From Posidonia oceanica (taxonomy: Eukaryota; Streptophyta; Magnoliopsida; Alismatales; Posidoniaceae): a DNA stretch of 64,000 bases. The notes under the pieces are model-generated. The model saw only the letters and a list, made by a program, of their open reading frames with translations, made no database searches and was not told the DNA's origin. The stretch spans positions 40,248,001 through 40,312,000 of the forward strand of contig JAZBRS010000029.1 of NCBI GenBank assembly GCA_037176725.1. Reading direction: 5' to 3'. Numbering within the stretch: position 1 is the first letter of the stretch; each line of letters starts with the position of its first letter. Position numbers and translations under genes: made by a program. This document shows, one piece after another, positions 44,641 to 57,725 of the stretch.

Positions 44641-46697
44641 CATCCGCATACTCTTTCAAGAATGCGATGAATTCCGCTCTAGCCTGGGGCGACAGAAGGG
44701 TGCTAATGCGGACCTCTCTGACTTCTTCTGTTGTGCCAATGCTGACTACCTCTATCTCCTCTTCGACATGGAGGTTGGGGCCTTCTGGATCGTCGTCGTG
44801 GGGCCGGAACTCAGGCGATGGTTCGTCATTCTCATCTTCGCCTGCATCATCCTCCTCTCCATATGCAATAAGTTCTGAGAGGATCTCCTTCTCAAAGGTG
44901 GGGTCTGAGATATCGAAGGAGTGCAAGTGTTCTGCTGCTTGGCCCTGGTGATGCTTCAGGATGGTCACGCTCACCTGAGTGTTTTTATACCCTCGACGCG
45001 CGACCTCTGTTCTGGCAAGCTCCTCAGTTGGCTCTACCTGCTCTGACTCTACTGCTGGCTCTGCTGATTCTGCTATCTGTGCTGCTGGCTGTACTAGGGC
45101 TAACTATGCTACTGTATGCTGTGCAGGGGTTGCATGCATTACTGCTTGCTGCTGTGCTGCTGGTGCCTGCTGCACTATTGCCTGTGCATGTTGTGTCACT
45201 ACCGATGCATGTTGTACTGCCACTGGTGCATGTTGTACTGCTACTGGTGCATGTTGTACTACTACTACTTGTGCATGTTGCTCTACTACCGCTTGTGCAT
45301 GTTGCTCTGCATGTTGCTCTGCTACTACTGCATGTTGCTCTACTACTACTGCATGTTGCTCTACTGCGGGTGCATGTTGCTCTACCATTACTGCATGTTG
45401 CTCTGCTACTACCTGTGCATGTTGTACTGCATGTTGTTCTTCTACTGGTGCATGTTGTACTGCATGGTGCTCTGCTACTGGTGCTGCTTGTGGTGTTGAT
45501 GCTGCTGGTATCTGCTGTGCTGTTGCATCTACATGCTCTAGCGTGCTTGCCAAGGATATATCATGCTGGCGGCTAATTAGGGCACTACCACCTGTTGCAT
45601 TGTTTAAATGTGGCATGTGCTACACGAACCATCGAGACCCACTCCCTGGCTGCAGGGTGATCAGCTCATCTGGTCTGACGGGTGCCTCGAGTGCTAGATC
45701 TTCCTCTAGGACCATGATAGAGGGATCTGTGGCCACGGCCTTCCCCTTCTTTTGTGTAGTCTCATGCTCCGCCACATCCTGCACCAGTGACGCGAGCTGC
45801 TCCTGGAATAACTGCTCCAAGTCTCCCATAGAGAAATCAATCTGAGCATCTGCAGCCGCTCCTGCCTCCTCATCCGAGGGTGAGTCGATGTAATAAGCGA
45901 CTGCTGGACTTGCGGTCGGCCCTAGCTCGACTGTTGGGCTTTCCGCTGCTTGGGGCACTTGTTTCGCTACTACTAGGTATGCTGCCAGGATTACTGCTGC
46001 TACTAGCGGGGAGGCACAACTGCTCTTCTGAGGGGCCAATGGCTGGGTCGCCATGCTTGGGGGTGAAGCGCCGGTGCCCGTGGGTGATAGTGGTGGTCTC
46101 CCAGTAGCAGCGGCGAGAATCTTCCGCATAGTAGGATCTGCTGAGGCTGACAGCGGTGTGCCTGACAGAGCCGCCTGGCTTGCTTGTGGTGCTGTCGATA
46201 ATGCGGGCTGAGTCACGCTGTCACCTGATCCGACCGACTGTGTCGCTAGAGAAGGTGATTTCCATGCTAGTGCGGCACGGCCATAGGCTGACTGCTGGAT
46301 AACGCCGGAGGGCATGCTTCTGATTCTGCCGCTGTGGTTGCAACTGTCGGTGACTTTGGTGATGCTGCAGGAAGAGGGGAAACTATCAGCCCCGCCCCAG
46401 GGTTTGCCAATTCTACTGCTTCATTAGTGAGTGCCAAGCAAACTGACCGGGATGCAGTCACGCTGAGCTGATCCTTGCTGCTGGTTTGGGCTGCCTCAAC
46501 TATGCCAGACTCCTCCTCATCTAAGTAGCCTCCTCATCTAAGTAGTAGTCTTCGATGTAGACCCATTCTTCTTCCGGCTGCTGAGAGCTTTGGCATGGCA
46601 CCTGCTGTGTTGAGGCTTCACTACTGTTTGATTCCAGGATACCTGCACTGGTGAAGTTAGTGGGGTCCTACGAGATAGCTATCCTCTGATCTTGGGG
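44641..46697 (-). pseudogene. Protease-RT linker of element B
   Basis: Three open segments (44974-44630, 45616-45104, 46315-45620) share the RT frame and match the A linker (for example VTILKHHQGQAAEH, FEKEILSEL, YIDSPSDEE, DELITLQPGSGSRWFV). Part of it is a QHA-type repeat, described separately. The distal end (46470-46700) is scrambled by stops and a direct duplication of CTCCTCATCTAAGTAG near 46510-46545. The role is unknown and sequence conservation is low. Confidence 0.7.
45160..45480 (-). repeat. In-frame QHA repeat in the linker
   Basis: On the minus strand about fifteen copies of (V/E)-(E/V)-Q-H-A-(V/P/Q) follow one another. The + strand shows TGCATGTTGCTCTACTAC units of 18-30 bp, always a multiple of three, so the frame was kept while copy number changed. 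A long + strand Cys/Leu-rich frame here is its shadow. Confidence 0.8.
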
Positions 46698-47096
46698 CTA
46701 CATGCATCTGTCTTTGCTGGACTGTAAGTCATATCTGAGGCCTTCAGAATCTCTTCGCTCTGCTACTCTGATTGGCTCAGCGATTCCCTGGCCATATCGC
46801 CCGAGCGGCGTTCCCTTTACATAGCCCCATCTGTGACAGACGTTTTCGACAATCCGGAAGGGGTTGTTGTGAACGGCCAAGGAGTTGACATGTTCAAGAT
46901 CAGGTACAAAGCTAACCGGCTCACATCGATTAACTCGATACAAAGCAGCTGAAAGTTCAGGGTCAAAAGGGATAGTATGCGAAGAGATGGGTGCAACCGC
47001 CTTGATCCGCTCCTTTTCGAAGTTTTCTGCAATTACAATGATAACATCGTCATCGTGGCGAAACTTAATCATGCGGTGGAGGGTCAAGGGGATGAC
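46698..47096 (-). pseudogene. Conserved segment after the protease of element B
   Basis: TLHRMIKFRHDDDVIIVIAE, FEKERIKAV, IPFDPE, NNPFRIVENVCHRWGYVKGT match A 7284-7560. It is separated from the protease by a TAG at the same place as TAG 7257 in A, and has Arg where A has TGA 7500. Confidence 0.75.
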
Positions 47097-50000
47097 CTAA
47101 TGCTTGTGTAGCCAAGGATGCCCAAGCAGGAAATTAAAGTTAGGCTCCAAGTCAACAAGGTAGAATTCCACATCGAAGGTGACCAGGCCAATGATTAAAG
47201 GAATAATCAAGATCCCTATAGCGTCATGGCGCGTATTATCAAAAGCTGTCATTCCCTTTATCGCCGAAGTGATATCCTCGGCTTTGAATCTGAGCCTGGT
47301 TGTAGTGCGCAATGGATAGACATTAAGGCCTGACCTATTATCAACCAGTGATAGGGGAATGCGAAAGTTTTTGTATTGCACCGTGACAAACAAGGGTTGG
47401 TTATGATTAATCCCCACCGGAGGCAGCTCATCACTCGTAAAAGAGATGATCTGAGGCTCTGCGATAACGCCAACCATGCTCTCCAGGGCCGCAGGCTCTA
47501 TGGCTTGGGACACACGGGCAGCTTGGAACACTCGGAGAAAAGCCTCACAGTGTTCGGAAGAAGAGTGTATAAGGTCCCAAATGGAAATATCGGCTTTAAC
47601 CCTCCTATGCTGGGAAGTGATGTCAGTTTTGTGGTGCGGCTTTCTAGTGGTAGGAGGGGGTGCTCTGGGAGTTGGCTTTACCAGGCTAGGTGCAGGGGGT
47701 TGGCTTGATGCTGGAGGTGCTATGGGCTGGCTAACAGGTAGGGGTGCTGCTGGCTGGCTTATTGGTGGAGGTGCAGCGGGTGCTGGATGGCTGGGCCTTA
47801 CCACCGGTGCTGCGGGCTGGTATACCCTCCCTGATCGCGTGACTTCTGCGCACGTTTCCATGGCATAGTTGTAGGGCACGTGATGGGGGTCCCAGGTTAA
47901 GTTAATAACTGCTGGGGCCTGTGCTGCGAGCACAAGAGGGGCTACCAGAGAGTTGGCTGGGTAATAGGATGAGGGGTGCTGGTGCTGTAGGTTGCTGGAG
48001 GCCCTGGCTGAGACCTAGCTAACAGGCTGACTAGGGGCTGCCTAAATAGGAGGCTGGAGTTTGGGCCCGTGGTCTGGCTTGAAGGTGTACAGGGGCAGGG
48101 CCTGAGGATGCAAGGTTGGGTGAGCGGCGGAGCGCCCCGGCCTGGCACGCAGTCAGATCATATGGACACCCGACTCGGAGCCGGCAATGGCCGCATGATA
48201 CAGAGCTAGAGGAAAGGGCTCCAAGACATCATGAATGAGCTCAAAGGGGTCTACCACAGACGTAGCAGGCCCAGAGGGGGAGAGATAATAGATTCCCGAG
48301 GTCCCTGCATCTTCCGAATTGGGATGCTCCAGGAGGGGCTGGTGGACAATGCTGGGATGAGGGGGTGCTATTGCTTGTGCAGGGGCTAATGCTGATGGAG
48401 GGACAGAAGAAGGTGCCTCGTGCGTGTGGATCGAAATCGTTCCCAACTCGATCAAATTCTGGATGGTGTCCCGCAAAGTGAGGCAACTGTTCATCAAGTG
48501 CCCGAGGGCTCGATGAAAGTCGCAAAAAAGGTGCGCCTTATGCCAATGCGGAAGTGGATTTGGCAAAGGGCGAGCCTCGGGAAACCTCAGAAATGTCGCA
48601 ACCTTGGGGAGGACAGCGCTTAATGGCTCCACCAGTGGGGTGAATTGACGCCGTGGTCGCCTTTGCCCCTAGGGCTGCGCTTGCCGGACCGGTGCGGCAG
48701 GATACACCGGTTGGGCAGTGGTGGTGATTTGTGGTGTGGGAGGTGCCCTAGGTGCTGTGCATAAACTACTTGATGCAGGGGAGGCCGAACCGCCAGCTGA
48801 ACAGGCACGGGCGCGGAGTCGACATAGGCTACAGTAGGTTTTGGCGAGTTCTTCTTCTTGGGCCAGCTGCTGGTGGTGCCATTGCTATTGCTACTGGTGT
48901 TGTTGCTGTTTTAGCTGGTGGTGGCCTGCTTGGCAAACACAAAGAGCGCTGGGAAGTTGCCACTCCGTAGCGAACTCTTCACGTGGATGCCAGCCCGAAT
49001 CAGTGCAGTGAAGGTTGTGACAGGTTGAATGCTGAGCAAAGCCCCGACAGTGGGCTGTGCACCCCCGATCACAATCTCGAGGGACTCCTCATCAGAGGGT
49101 CCGTCTCGAACCTGCAAAGCGAGTGCGCACCAGCGGCCGACATACTCCCCGAACGGCTCGTTGGGGTTCTGCTTTAATGCGGCCAGGTCCGCCCGCTTAG
49201 GGACCAGGTCCAAGTTGAAAAAAATATTGTCCCAGGAACGCCTGGCTGAGGTCGTTCCACGTCTTGATGCTGGCCATATCAAGTGAGGTGAACCACTTGA
49301 GCGTAGGGCCACTTAGACTTTTCTGGAGCGCAACCTCTCATTAGCCTGGAGCTGAGCGAGATCTCCGCAGTATGCCTTCAAATGTGCTATTGGGCAGCCT
49401 CTACCATTGTATTTTTCAAACACCAGGATGCAGAACTTCGGGGGGAGTACCGCCTCTGGGAAGTAACAGAGGTCCCGGAACTGGTAAGACTGGTGGTCTG
49501 TACCCTACACTTGTCGAAGTGCTTTCTCCAGAACGGCGAACCTGTCGTCGTTGGATTCTAGAGCTGCTGCCAAAGGAGGTGGTACAGCAGGGGCAGGGGC
49601 CACATACGCCGCATAAGATGCACTGAGGTGCTCCTCTAGGTCAACCATCACATCGCCTGGTGGAGCGACGGGATGGGCAGCGTATCCGTGCGGGTGTGTT
49701 GTGTGTGCTGGCATCTATGCTGGGGTGGGGTATTGTTGATGCAGGGGGTAGGAATAACTAGCATGCTGAGCAATATGTGATGCAGAGTGCTGGAGCATCA
49801 GTTACTGCACCGGCACGGTGCCGGGCTACGGGCCAGAGGGATACTGCACTCCGACCAGTCCTACGGACTGACCACCAGGTGCTAGAGGAGGATGCTGTGT
49901 AGGGTGTTGTGCATATGCAGGAGGCGGAAGCTGGGCCCCTATCGCCTGAGCAGTGAGTAGCTGAGGCGATGGTCTAGGCGGGGGAGCAGAAGGGAATGCC

Positions 50001-50491
50001 TGCGACGCAAGAGCAGGTCGCAGCAGAGCCTCGGGAGCAGTAGGAGTAAATGAGGGGCGAAGAGATAGAGCCATGCCCTACAGTCTCTGGGCAGTCTCCA
50101 TCAGCTACTGATACTGCTTCTCAGGGGACCCATCAGTAGGTATGCTGAGTTGCAGGATCGGAAGGAGACCAGAATCAAGCAGCTGGGACGCAGATTGTCC
50201 AAGAGGCAGAGGTCCTAAGGCGTAATTCGCCGCAGCAGGGTGAGTGTCAAAAGTGACATTACCCTGGAGAGGAGGAGTCAGTGGTGTCTCCAGAGCGCGG
50301 GCGGTGGTTACCAAGACAGTCTCGGCAACCGGGTCCAGCGGAGCCTGCCACTGCCCCACAGAATAAGGAGGCAGCTGTACCAGAGAAGGAGACGCTGGCA
50401 CAGAGGGAGTCAATGCAGGAGCCGAAGGGACCAAAAGAGGGGCCACCTCTGGGGCAACAGGGACTTGGGAGTCACTAACGAACTAGGCCAT
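47097..50491 (-). pseudogene. gag-pro: Gag-protease of element B, broken
   Basis: The ATG at 50491-50489 is followed by GCC and then TAG (MAQ in A), so translation would fail at codon 3. Gag blocks (FFNLDLVPKRADLAALKQNP, FGEYVGRWCALA, VKSSLRSGNFPALF) lie at 48911-49312. The zinc knuckle C-x2-H-x4-H-x4-C (FCDFHRALGHLMNSC) lies near 48530. The protease (47097-47933) reads DNRSG where A has DNGSG; losing that Gly next to the catalytic Asp should inactivate it. Stops at about 50483, 50105, 49826, 49505 and 48911 and at least three frameshifts (between 48911 and 48632, near 48150 and near 47935) mark decay. Length and domain order equal A. Confidence 0.85.
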
Positions 50492-51652
50492 CGCTGACCG
50501 AGAACGGGTGATCACAGGACTACGAGAGGGAGCAAGAGGACGAATCCTAGGAGGTGCTATGTTTGCTAAAGTGAAGTAGCTCGGAAGGGGGGATGATTAG
50601 AAGCAGGGGTCACAGTAGGGGCGTCAGTAAGGGAAGGCACTCAAGCTCCAGCTAAGGAACTCGCTGACTGACCTCTGTGCGAAAGGCAAACAAAATCAAG
50701 GGATTAGAACCCGAAAGTAAAAGCAAATGTTTCGATGTATGATATGAATGCAGATGTATGCTTTCTAGCATGCTCTCCCTCACCAATCTAGGGTGTCCTA
50801 GTAGGCAGTCTACTTCGGACGCTTAGGGTTGTACGGGTCGCCGACTCAGGCTAGAAAAAAGCAGGTCCCACGTCTTAAACCCGGCCCAAAGCTCAGGTGG
50901 TGACGTAGTGGTGCGTAGGTGGCCTTGACCCTACCAGAAGCATGGGTGGTACCCTCTACTAACACCGACACGACCCCCTGACAAGTGGGGGACAGACCGA
51001 TCTACTTATACCACGCCAAAGCGCTGGGGGCAAGAGACCGGGACTATCCTTCTCAGACTATAGGTGGACTCAGATGAGAAGAATGCATGCCCTATATGAT
51101 GCTTTATGCAAATGCTTCGCGTTTTATCTTGTGCATTTTATTAACTCAAGGGGGTGCAGGGGTGTTTGCAGTCTCTAGTTGCTCCTAGAGGTTCTTTTTA
51201 CCTGCTGTTTTTAGTTAGCCTTGGGGGAAGCAATCAGTCTCTAATTGTCCTTAGGCTTAATGCAAAAGGGGAAGAAAATCACCCAATCATGGCAAGCAGG
51301 CAACACACATCATTGCAAAAGGCATGGTCATGGCATGTGTATGTGTGTGTGAGCATGATAGTGAAAGGAAAAAACACTTACCATTGCAAGAAGTAGGTAT
51401 GCATAGCATGTGCAGGTGCAGTGGCATTGCATTGGTGTAAAAGGAAGCATTCATCATTCAAAAGGCATGCATGGTGTGCCAAGCAAGTATTTAGGCATGT
51501 GATGTAGGCAAATGAAGCAGCACAGGCAATCATGGCATAAAGCAGGTAAATAAACAAGCAAGCAGGTAAGCAAGTAAGGCAGGCAAAAGCAAAAGGCAAG
51601 CAAAACAAAGAAGCAAGAGGCGAGAAAGCCAAGGCAAAAGCTGGAGTACTGC
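50492..51652 (-). other. Leader of element B
   Basis: No gene is visible. The block 50810-51115 is the homologue of the conserved leader block of A. The rest (51150-51650) is A/G-rich with GCAAGCAGG-like words, the counterpart of the T-rich leader part in A. Confidence 0.7.
50810..51115 (-). other. Conserved non-coding leader block of element B
   Basis: It matches 3181-3490 of A on the opposite strand, including a run of more than 30 identical bases around GTCGTGTCGGTGTTAGTAGA. Confidence 0.7.
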
Positions 51653-51670
51653 TCCCCAGTGGAGTCGCCA
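51653..51670 (-). other. Primer-binding site of element B
   Basis: On the minus strand it reads TGGCGACTCCACTGGGGA, two differences from A, starting just inside the LTR. The adjoining LTR terminus reads TA instead of CA on that strand. Confidence 0.85.
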
Positions 51671-51671
51671 C

Positions 51672-52674
51672 TATAGTAATCCTGAATTCTGATCATCCAT
51701 GCACGTTACCAAAGCTTGCGTGCACTGATCAAAATAGGCTCACAATATGCAACGGGATCCGAGGGAAGAAACACGACTTAGAAATGCTGGCAAGAAGAAA
51801 AGAAAAGAAATGATAAGACAAAATCGAAGTCGCCACCAGGTCTATTGAATTGGAAGACAGGGAAAACTAGGGGTAAAGCATGAGAAGACATGCAAAACCG
51901 GATGCAAGGAGGGGCAAAGGGATGCAATGCTAAACTAAGCTATGCTATGCTATGCTATGCTATGCTATGACTCATGCCTAGGATAAAGGAAAGGTCGATG
52001 CGAGCCAAGAGAAAGGGCAAGGACTCCTGTTACGCATGGGGAAGGTGTTAGGCACCCCCGATATGTCCAAGAGTCGGTCTTTCTTAGGCAATCTCTCGCT
52101 AATGCAGGGAAATGCTAGCCTAATGCTTAAATGCCATGGATGCCTATCTGCTATGCATGGGAAATAAACGTGCCATCTATGTGCTCAGCTACGCTGCTAG
52201 TGTTTCGAACTGGGCGGACCCTAGTTTGTGAGAACTCCTAAGCAGTAAGCATCATAGCCCTAATGCAGATGCAGGTGGTAAAGCAAAACTGCGAGGAAAC
52301 CAAGCAATACAAGCGACATGCAAGCGATAAAGCAAAATGGGTGCGGAAAACGATGTGAAATGCGGAAAACAATTCGAGGCATGGAAAATGATGCAAAAGG
52401 CAGAAAGCGATGCAAAGGGGAGCGGAAAAATATGCAAAGGAGCAGAAAAACGATGCAAAATGATGAAAATGGGGAAAAGTGCGGAAAACGAGGCAAAGCG
52501 GGGTGCAAAACCAAAACAAAGGGGTGGACAACATGCATAGGGGTTGCAGCAAGCCAAAGAAGCAATAAAACGTGGAAAACGACGAGCGAAGCAAAATCGA
52601 CGTTTTAAAATGACTGTCAGCCATCTGCAAGCATTGGACGCTGGCAACACCAGTGTCCAATGTGGGACGCTAGC
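51672..52674 (-). mobile_element. 5' LTR of element B, inner part
   Basis: It is homologous to 32855-33838 of the 3' LTR and ends at ctagc, where solo LTR C is inserted. Conserved core, GCAAAACG repeats and primer-site-like motif are present. In one 60-bp stretch I count five differences from the other LTR. Confidence 0.9.
52670..52674. other. Target-site duplication of solo LTR C, left copy
   Basis: ctagc here is repeated at 58365-58369. The sister LTR of B shows the empty site as GGACACTAGCATTGCTGG near 33829. Confidence 0.95.
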
Positions 52675-54302
52675 TGTTGACACCCCATCTTGGCAGGCTT
52701 GGACCACTTGGAGCCCTCTGGTGATTGCTGGACTCAAACCCTAACCTAAAACCAAACCCTGACCCTCTTCTTTACCCTTCAAAACCAAGCCAACTTGACC
52801 TAAGCCTTTACCCCTCTTCCCAAGCTCAAAACCTGACCAAAATCCGCAGGAAAATCCACCAACACCCACTTAACAAACCCACCTAAACACTTAGAAACTT
52901 TCAAGCCTAACCCATTCCCAAAAACCCTAGAAAACCTAGGTAAAACTCCCATTTTTCTACACCTTAAAACCCTTCCAAAACATTCTTGAAATCAAACCAA
53001 AACTTCAGACGCAGCACTCCAAGCCCTAGCCTACCCACTCCCCAATTTTCATCCCATTCCAAGACTCCTAAGCCTTCCATTTACCCAAATTATCCTTTTC
53101 TCTCTCCTGGATTATCATTTTCTCTCTCCTCTCTCTCTCCTGATTATCATCTCTCTTTTCATCACCCTCTTGCTTGGCTGTGGGCCCCCTTTGTGCTTCT
53201 ACCCTTTCTCTACCTTATTCCTATTTTTACTTTATTTTTAACATTTTCCCTGAATTTTAAAAAATCGTTTTCCTCCAACTCATCTCTTTCCCTTTTATTT
53301 CTCCCTTTTTCTCTTTTCTTCTTCCTTCTCCTTTCCTTTTCTTTCTTTTGCTAAAATCCATAAAAACCCCTAAAAATCTGTAAAACTCTAAAACATGAGG
53401 GAAACAAATCAGAGCTCTAAGAAAAATAATTAAAAAACATTAAACAAGCAATTAAAAACTTAAACCTAACTAATTCAAGCTAAAATAGGAAATCAAACAT
53501 GCAAGCTAAAAAATGCAAAACAAACTAAAAGAAAATACTGTAAAATCAAGGAAAAAACTAAAACAAAATCAAAACCCACCAAAAGTAAAAACCCTATCAA
53601 AATAATTAAAAAACAAACTCTAAAAAGAAGCAGAACAATTAAGAACCCTAAGATAAACAACTAATGAAAGAAAAAGCCTAACCTAACAAACCTAAGGAAA
53701 AAACAACCTAAGGACTTAATTAAAAAGAAAATAAGAAACACATTAAAAAGATTTAACAAAACTTAATCAAACAAGAGAAACCCAATTAAAAAACATCAAG
53801 AAAAATTAACAAATAAAAAAATCAAAACCTAATTCAAAAGACTTAAGAAAGAAAAACCTAAAAGGCTAGAACTAAAAAGCCCAAAACCCATTCTAATTAA
53901 CATAAAAATAAATCTTAAAAATCCTAATTAACATCCTAAGTGCTTAACAAGAAAAATACAATTTAAAAAACAATTTGAAAAGACTTAACAAACACTTAAT
54001 CAAATGGAAAATGAATTAAAGACAAAAGAAAACTCTAAAACCCTAATCAAGCCCAAAACACACTAATTAACCCAAAACAAGCATTAAAAAACCTAATTAA
54101 AATCCTAACCTAAACACAACCATTCTAAAAACTCTTCCCATCCTTTTCTATTTTTATTTTATTTTTATTTTTATTTTCTTCCTTCTTTCTCCTCTTTCTT
54201 TCTTTTTCTTCCTTCTTCCCTTTCTTTTCTACCCCTCCTTTCCTTCTTTCTTAATTTCTTTTCTTCTACTGTATTCCAGGCCCAGCCCACGACCAATTTC
54301 TC

Positions 54303-54352
54303 CTTCCTCTTTCCCTCCTTCTCTTCTTCTTCTTCTTCTTCTTCTATTCTTC
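54303..54352. repeat. CTT microsatellite in solo LTR C
   Basis: TTCTTCTTCTTC repeats lie in a pyrimidine-rich stretch and give a false Glu/Lys-rich frame on the minus strand. Confidence 0.8.
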
Positions 54353-57300
54353 TTCTCCTCTCAAAACAGAAACGACAGCAGCCTCCCTCTTTTTTTTTCA
54401 AACCTCCCTGACAGCTACCTTGACTTCCCAGCACTCCCCACTACCCACGACCTCCATCACCACCTTGCCCTGTGGCCTGAAACCAAGGACAGAGACCCAT
54501 GCCCTCTCCCATTGACCGTTGGAAACCAGCAAACCTTGAAGGATCAAAACCTGAGATCTTGGAACCAAAAAGAGGTTCGGCTTACACACCTGCAAAGACC
54601 AAGTTCCCAGCTCTCTCACCCTTCTTCCAGAACCGAAAAAGACCCTGAATCCTTCCCGGAATCCTCCTCCAAAGCCTTCAGCTGCCACCACCCATTCCCA
54701 TTCAGAAACCTCCAGCAAAGCCTCCTCTTCCTTTTCCAGTGAAGCAGACCCTTTCCCAGCCTCCATTCTTCTCCCAACTGTCCCCCCAATCTCACCCAAC
54801 ACCTAACCTTCTTCCTCCAACATTTACCGACCATTCCACCACCTAAAACCTCCCAGAAACACCCTGAAGCTCCAACTGCAACCCAACCACCTCACTTCAC
54901 AATTCCCATCACCTCAGCATATAGCCTTCTCCCAAAATTCACCCAAGTATTCACCAAACCACCACCTTCCAGAAGCACCAAACACCAAACCTAACCGTTC
55001 ACCACAGACCCAGAACGGCGCTACAAACACCTAGCTTCACCTCTGCCCAGAAATCCACCCAAACTCCAAAACCCTTCCACGCTCTCCAGAAAGCCCTTCC
55101 AAGCATCCAGTTAGCTTCGCCAGCCTCCCAGCAACCCCCCGGAGGCCTCCGCTTCGCCGGATGAGCAGCGGACAAGGCCCCCCACCTCCGGCTGCCCACT
55201 GTCGACCCAAAAACCCCGAACTTCCGCTCGAGCTGCAGAAGCTTCACCTGATCGTCCGAGGAGCTCCGGAAGAACGTCCTGAAGAAGACCCAACCTCCGC
55301 GAGTCGCTGGAGGTCACCGCTGTGACCAGACGACGACCGTCGGCCACCTTCGACTCTGTCGAGGTCGGGGGCACACTCTGGATGCGAAATAAGGTAATTC
55401 CTTGCCTCCCCTGCTCCCTCTCCCTCCTCTGATGCTTTTCCGCCAACCAGAACCAGCTCTCCGGCTCTCCTACTCCGACTGCAACTCGCCGGACGATGCT
55501 TCTTCTCCAGCGCTGGTCTGCTGTCTTCTCGCTGCTCCGGCCAACAGAACATTGCTCCGACAGTCCCCAGAGCTCCACGCGAACGCTGGTAGCGCCCTCC
55601 GCCGATCAGCATCTCCGCAGCCCTCCTGTGCCGGTGGTGGTGAGCTCCGGTGGCCTCCTGCTACAGTGCCAGCCACCGTTGGCCAATCACTGTTGGCTTA
55701 TTTTTCTTGTAATATAGTTTCTGTGCAAACATTACATTTCCGCCTTAAGTTTTTATATTTTTGCGTTCTGGTCCTTAGTTTATTTAAGTTGCTTAGTTTT
55801 TAATTTAATATCATGCTAAATTGCTGCTTTTATTTCTACTTTTCTATATTTACATTTTGGTCCTGTTACTGTGCTGTGTAGTTGTAATTTTTTATGTTTT
55901 AATCCCTCTGTTTTCAATTTTTGCACTTAGGTCCTGTTTTAAATCAGATCATTTAATTGCATGCATTTTGCCATATCATATTGCATTCTGTGTCCCCATG
56001 CTTTACTGATTTTGCACTTAGGTCCACGCACTGTGGTAACTTAGGTTTTATTTTTGACTTTTGCATACTGCATTGCATATTTTGCCCCCCTGTTTTTTAT
56101 TTTTGCATTTAGGTCCATTTTAAATGGACAGTAACTATCCTACATGCATTTTTACTTATTGCATTGCATTTTGGCCCCTGTTTTTTTCAAAAATTGCACA
56201 TCAGTCCTGTCTTTTGGTTTTCAGAGCATGTTTTGCATACTAAATTGCATTTTTGACCCTGCATGGTTTAAAAATGACATGTACACCCTTGCATCTCTTT
56301 AAAATCATGTGAAAAGACTGTTTTGCCCCTAAAGTTGCATCTTAGCTCCTATGCTTACAAAACTGCATGTAGACCCTCCACTTGCATTCCCAGACTCCCC
56401 GGAACCCCATTTTCTGGAAAATTTGCACTTTAGACCCCAGTTTTCCCAAAATTGCATTCTGATCTCCTTTTGTTTTCAAAACTTCTTCTAATGCATACCC
56501 CCTTTTCAAAATAGCTTTCTGAACCCAGTCTTTTGCAAAATAATCCTCTGCCCTCTCCTGTTTTCAAAACTCCCCTGTGGGCCCCATCCTTTTTGAAAAT
56601 TTGCATTTAGCCCCCTTTTCCTTTTCAAAAAATGCATTTGACTCTCTGTCTTTTTCAAATTTCTTCTCCTTGTCTTTTCTTGCTTTCCGCATGCATTCGC
56701 ATCCATGTAGCTTTGCACTTAGCATCTTTTGCACACACTAAAGCCCCCTTAGCTCCCATTCACCTGGGAGAACCTTTTTGCACACCCCTAGGGTCTCCTG
56801 AACACTTAGATATGTTCTTCTCCCCTGTTCTGGCCCTCCTGCCTTGAAGCTGCGATATCTTCCAATCCGGCCGTTGGATCTTCTCAAATAAGCTGCCCAG
56901 ACGACCGCGGCAAAGCGCTCTTCAGCATAGACCAAGCGGATTTCAGATCAGGCCCCAGGATTTCTAGGTATGTCCTCCTGAACCCCTGCATTGCATTCAT
57001 TCGCATGCCATTTGCATTCTTTGCCTTGTTTTCGCTTTCTGTCTCTTTGAGCATGTAGAATAGGGCCTCCTCTTCTTGTCTATCAACTCCGATCCTCGTT
57101 TTGCGTTTCCCCAAGGGTTTTGTGTTGTGTTTTCCCTGGATTTGCCACTTAATGCGACCTTCTTCCCCCTTTTCCACGATCCGATCGCGCCGCGAGCTTT
57201 GGGCAGCGTGCGAGATACATCATGGAACTGTTTAGTGGGAAACGGTCACAAAGAAGTGGTAATCCCTCCGTTTGCTTACTTTCCCCTTTGTAGGTCTTCA

Positions 57301-57435
57301 CACCTACTCTGTGTGGCCTCGGACAACGCCTGTTCTCACACATGCGTTGTTCTACTTCTCCTTTTGCTTCTTCCAATCTCTTTCTCTGCATTAGCATTCG
57401 CACGGCTTTTCCGAGGTTTTATCTCGCTGCTTTTG

Positions 57436-57725
57436 GCACCGTTTTGCGTGCCCGCTCTCGTTTTGGCACCGTTTTGCGTGCCTGCTTTGTTTTTCGCGCC
57501 GTTTTACGCACTCGCCTTGTTTTGGCACAGTTTTGTGTGCCCGCTCTCGTTTTGGCACCGTTTTGCGTGCCTACTTTCTCTTTTGCACTGTTTTGCGTGC
57601 CCGCTTCGCTTTTGGCACCGTTTCGCGTGCCCGCTTTGTTTTTGGCACCGTTTTGCATGCCCGTCTTGTCTTTTTGCACCGTTTTGCATGTCGCTCTCGT
57701 TTCTTGCTTTGTTTCGCGTATTTTA
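57436..57725 (+). repeat. CGTTTTGC array in solo LTR C
   Basis: About nine units of 28-33 bp with GGCACCGTTTTGCGTGCC, longer and more regular than in LTR A. Confidence 0.85.

Noticed and set aside
44979..45845. 288-residue Cys/Thr-rich plus-strand frame
   Set aside because: It is the antisense of the QHA repeat and linker of element B.
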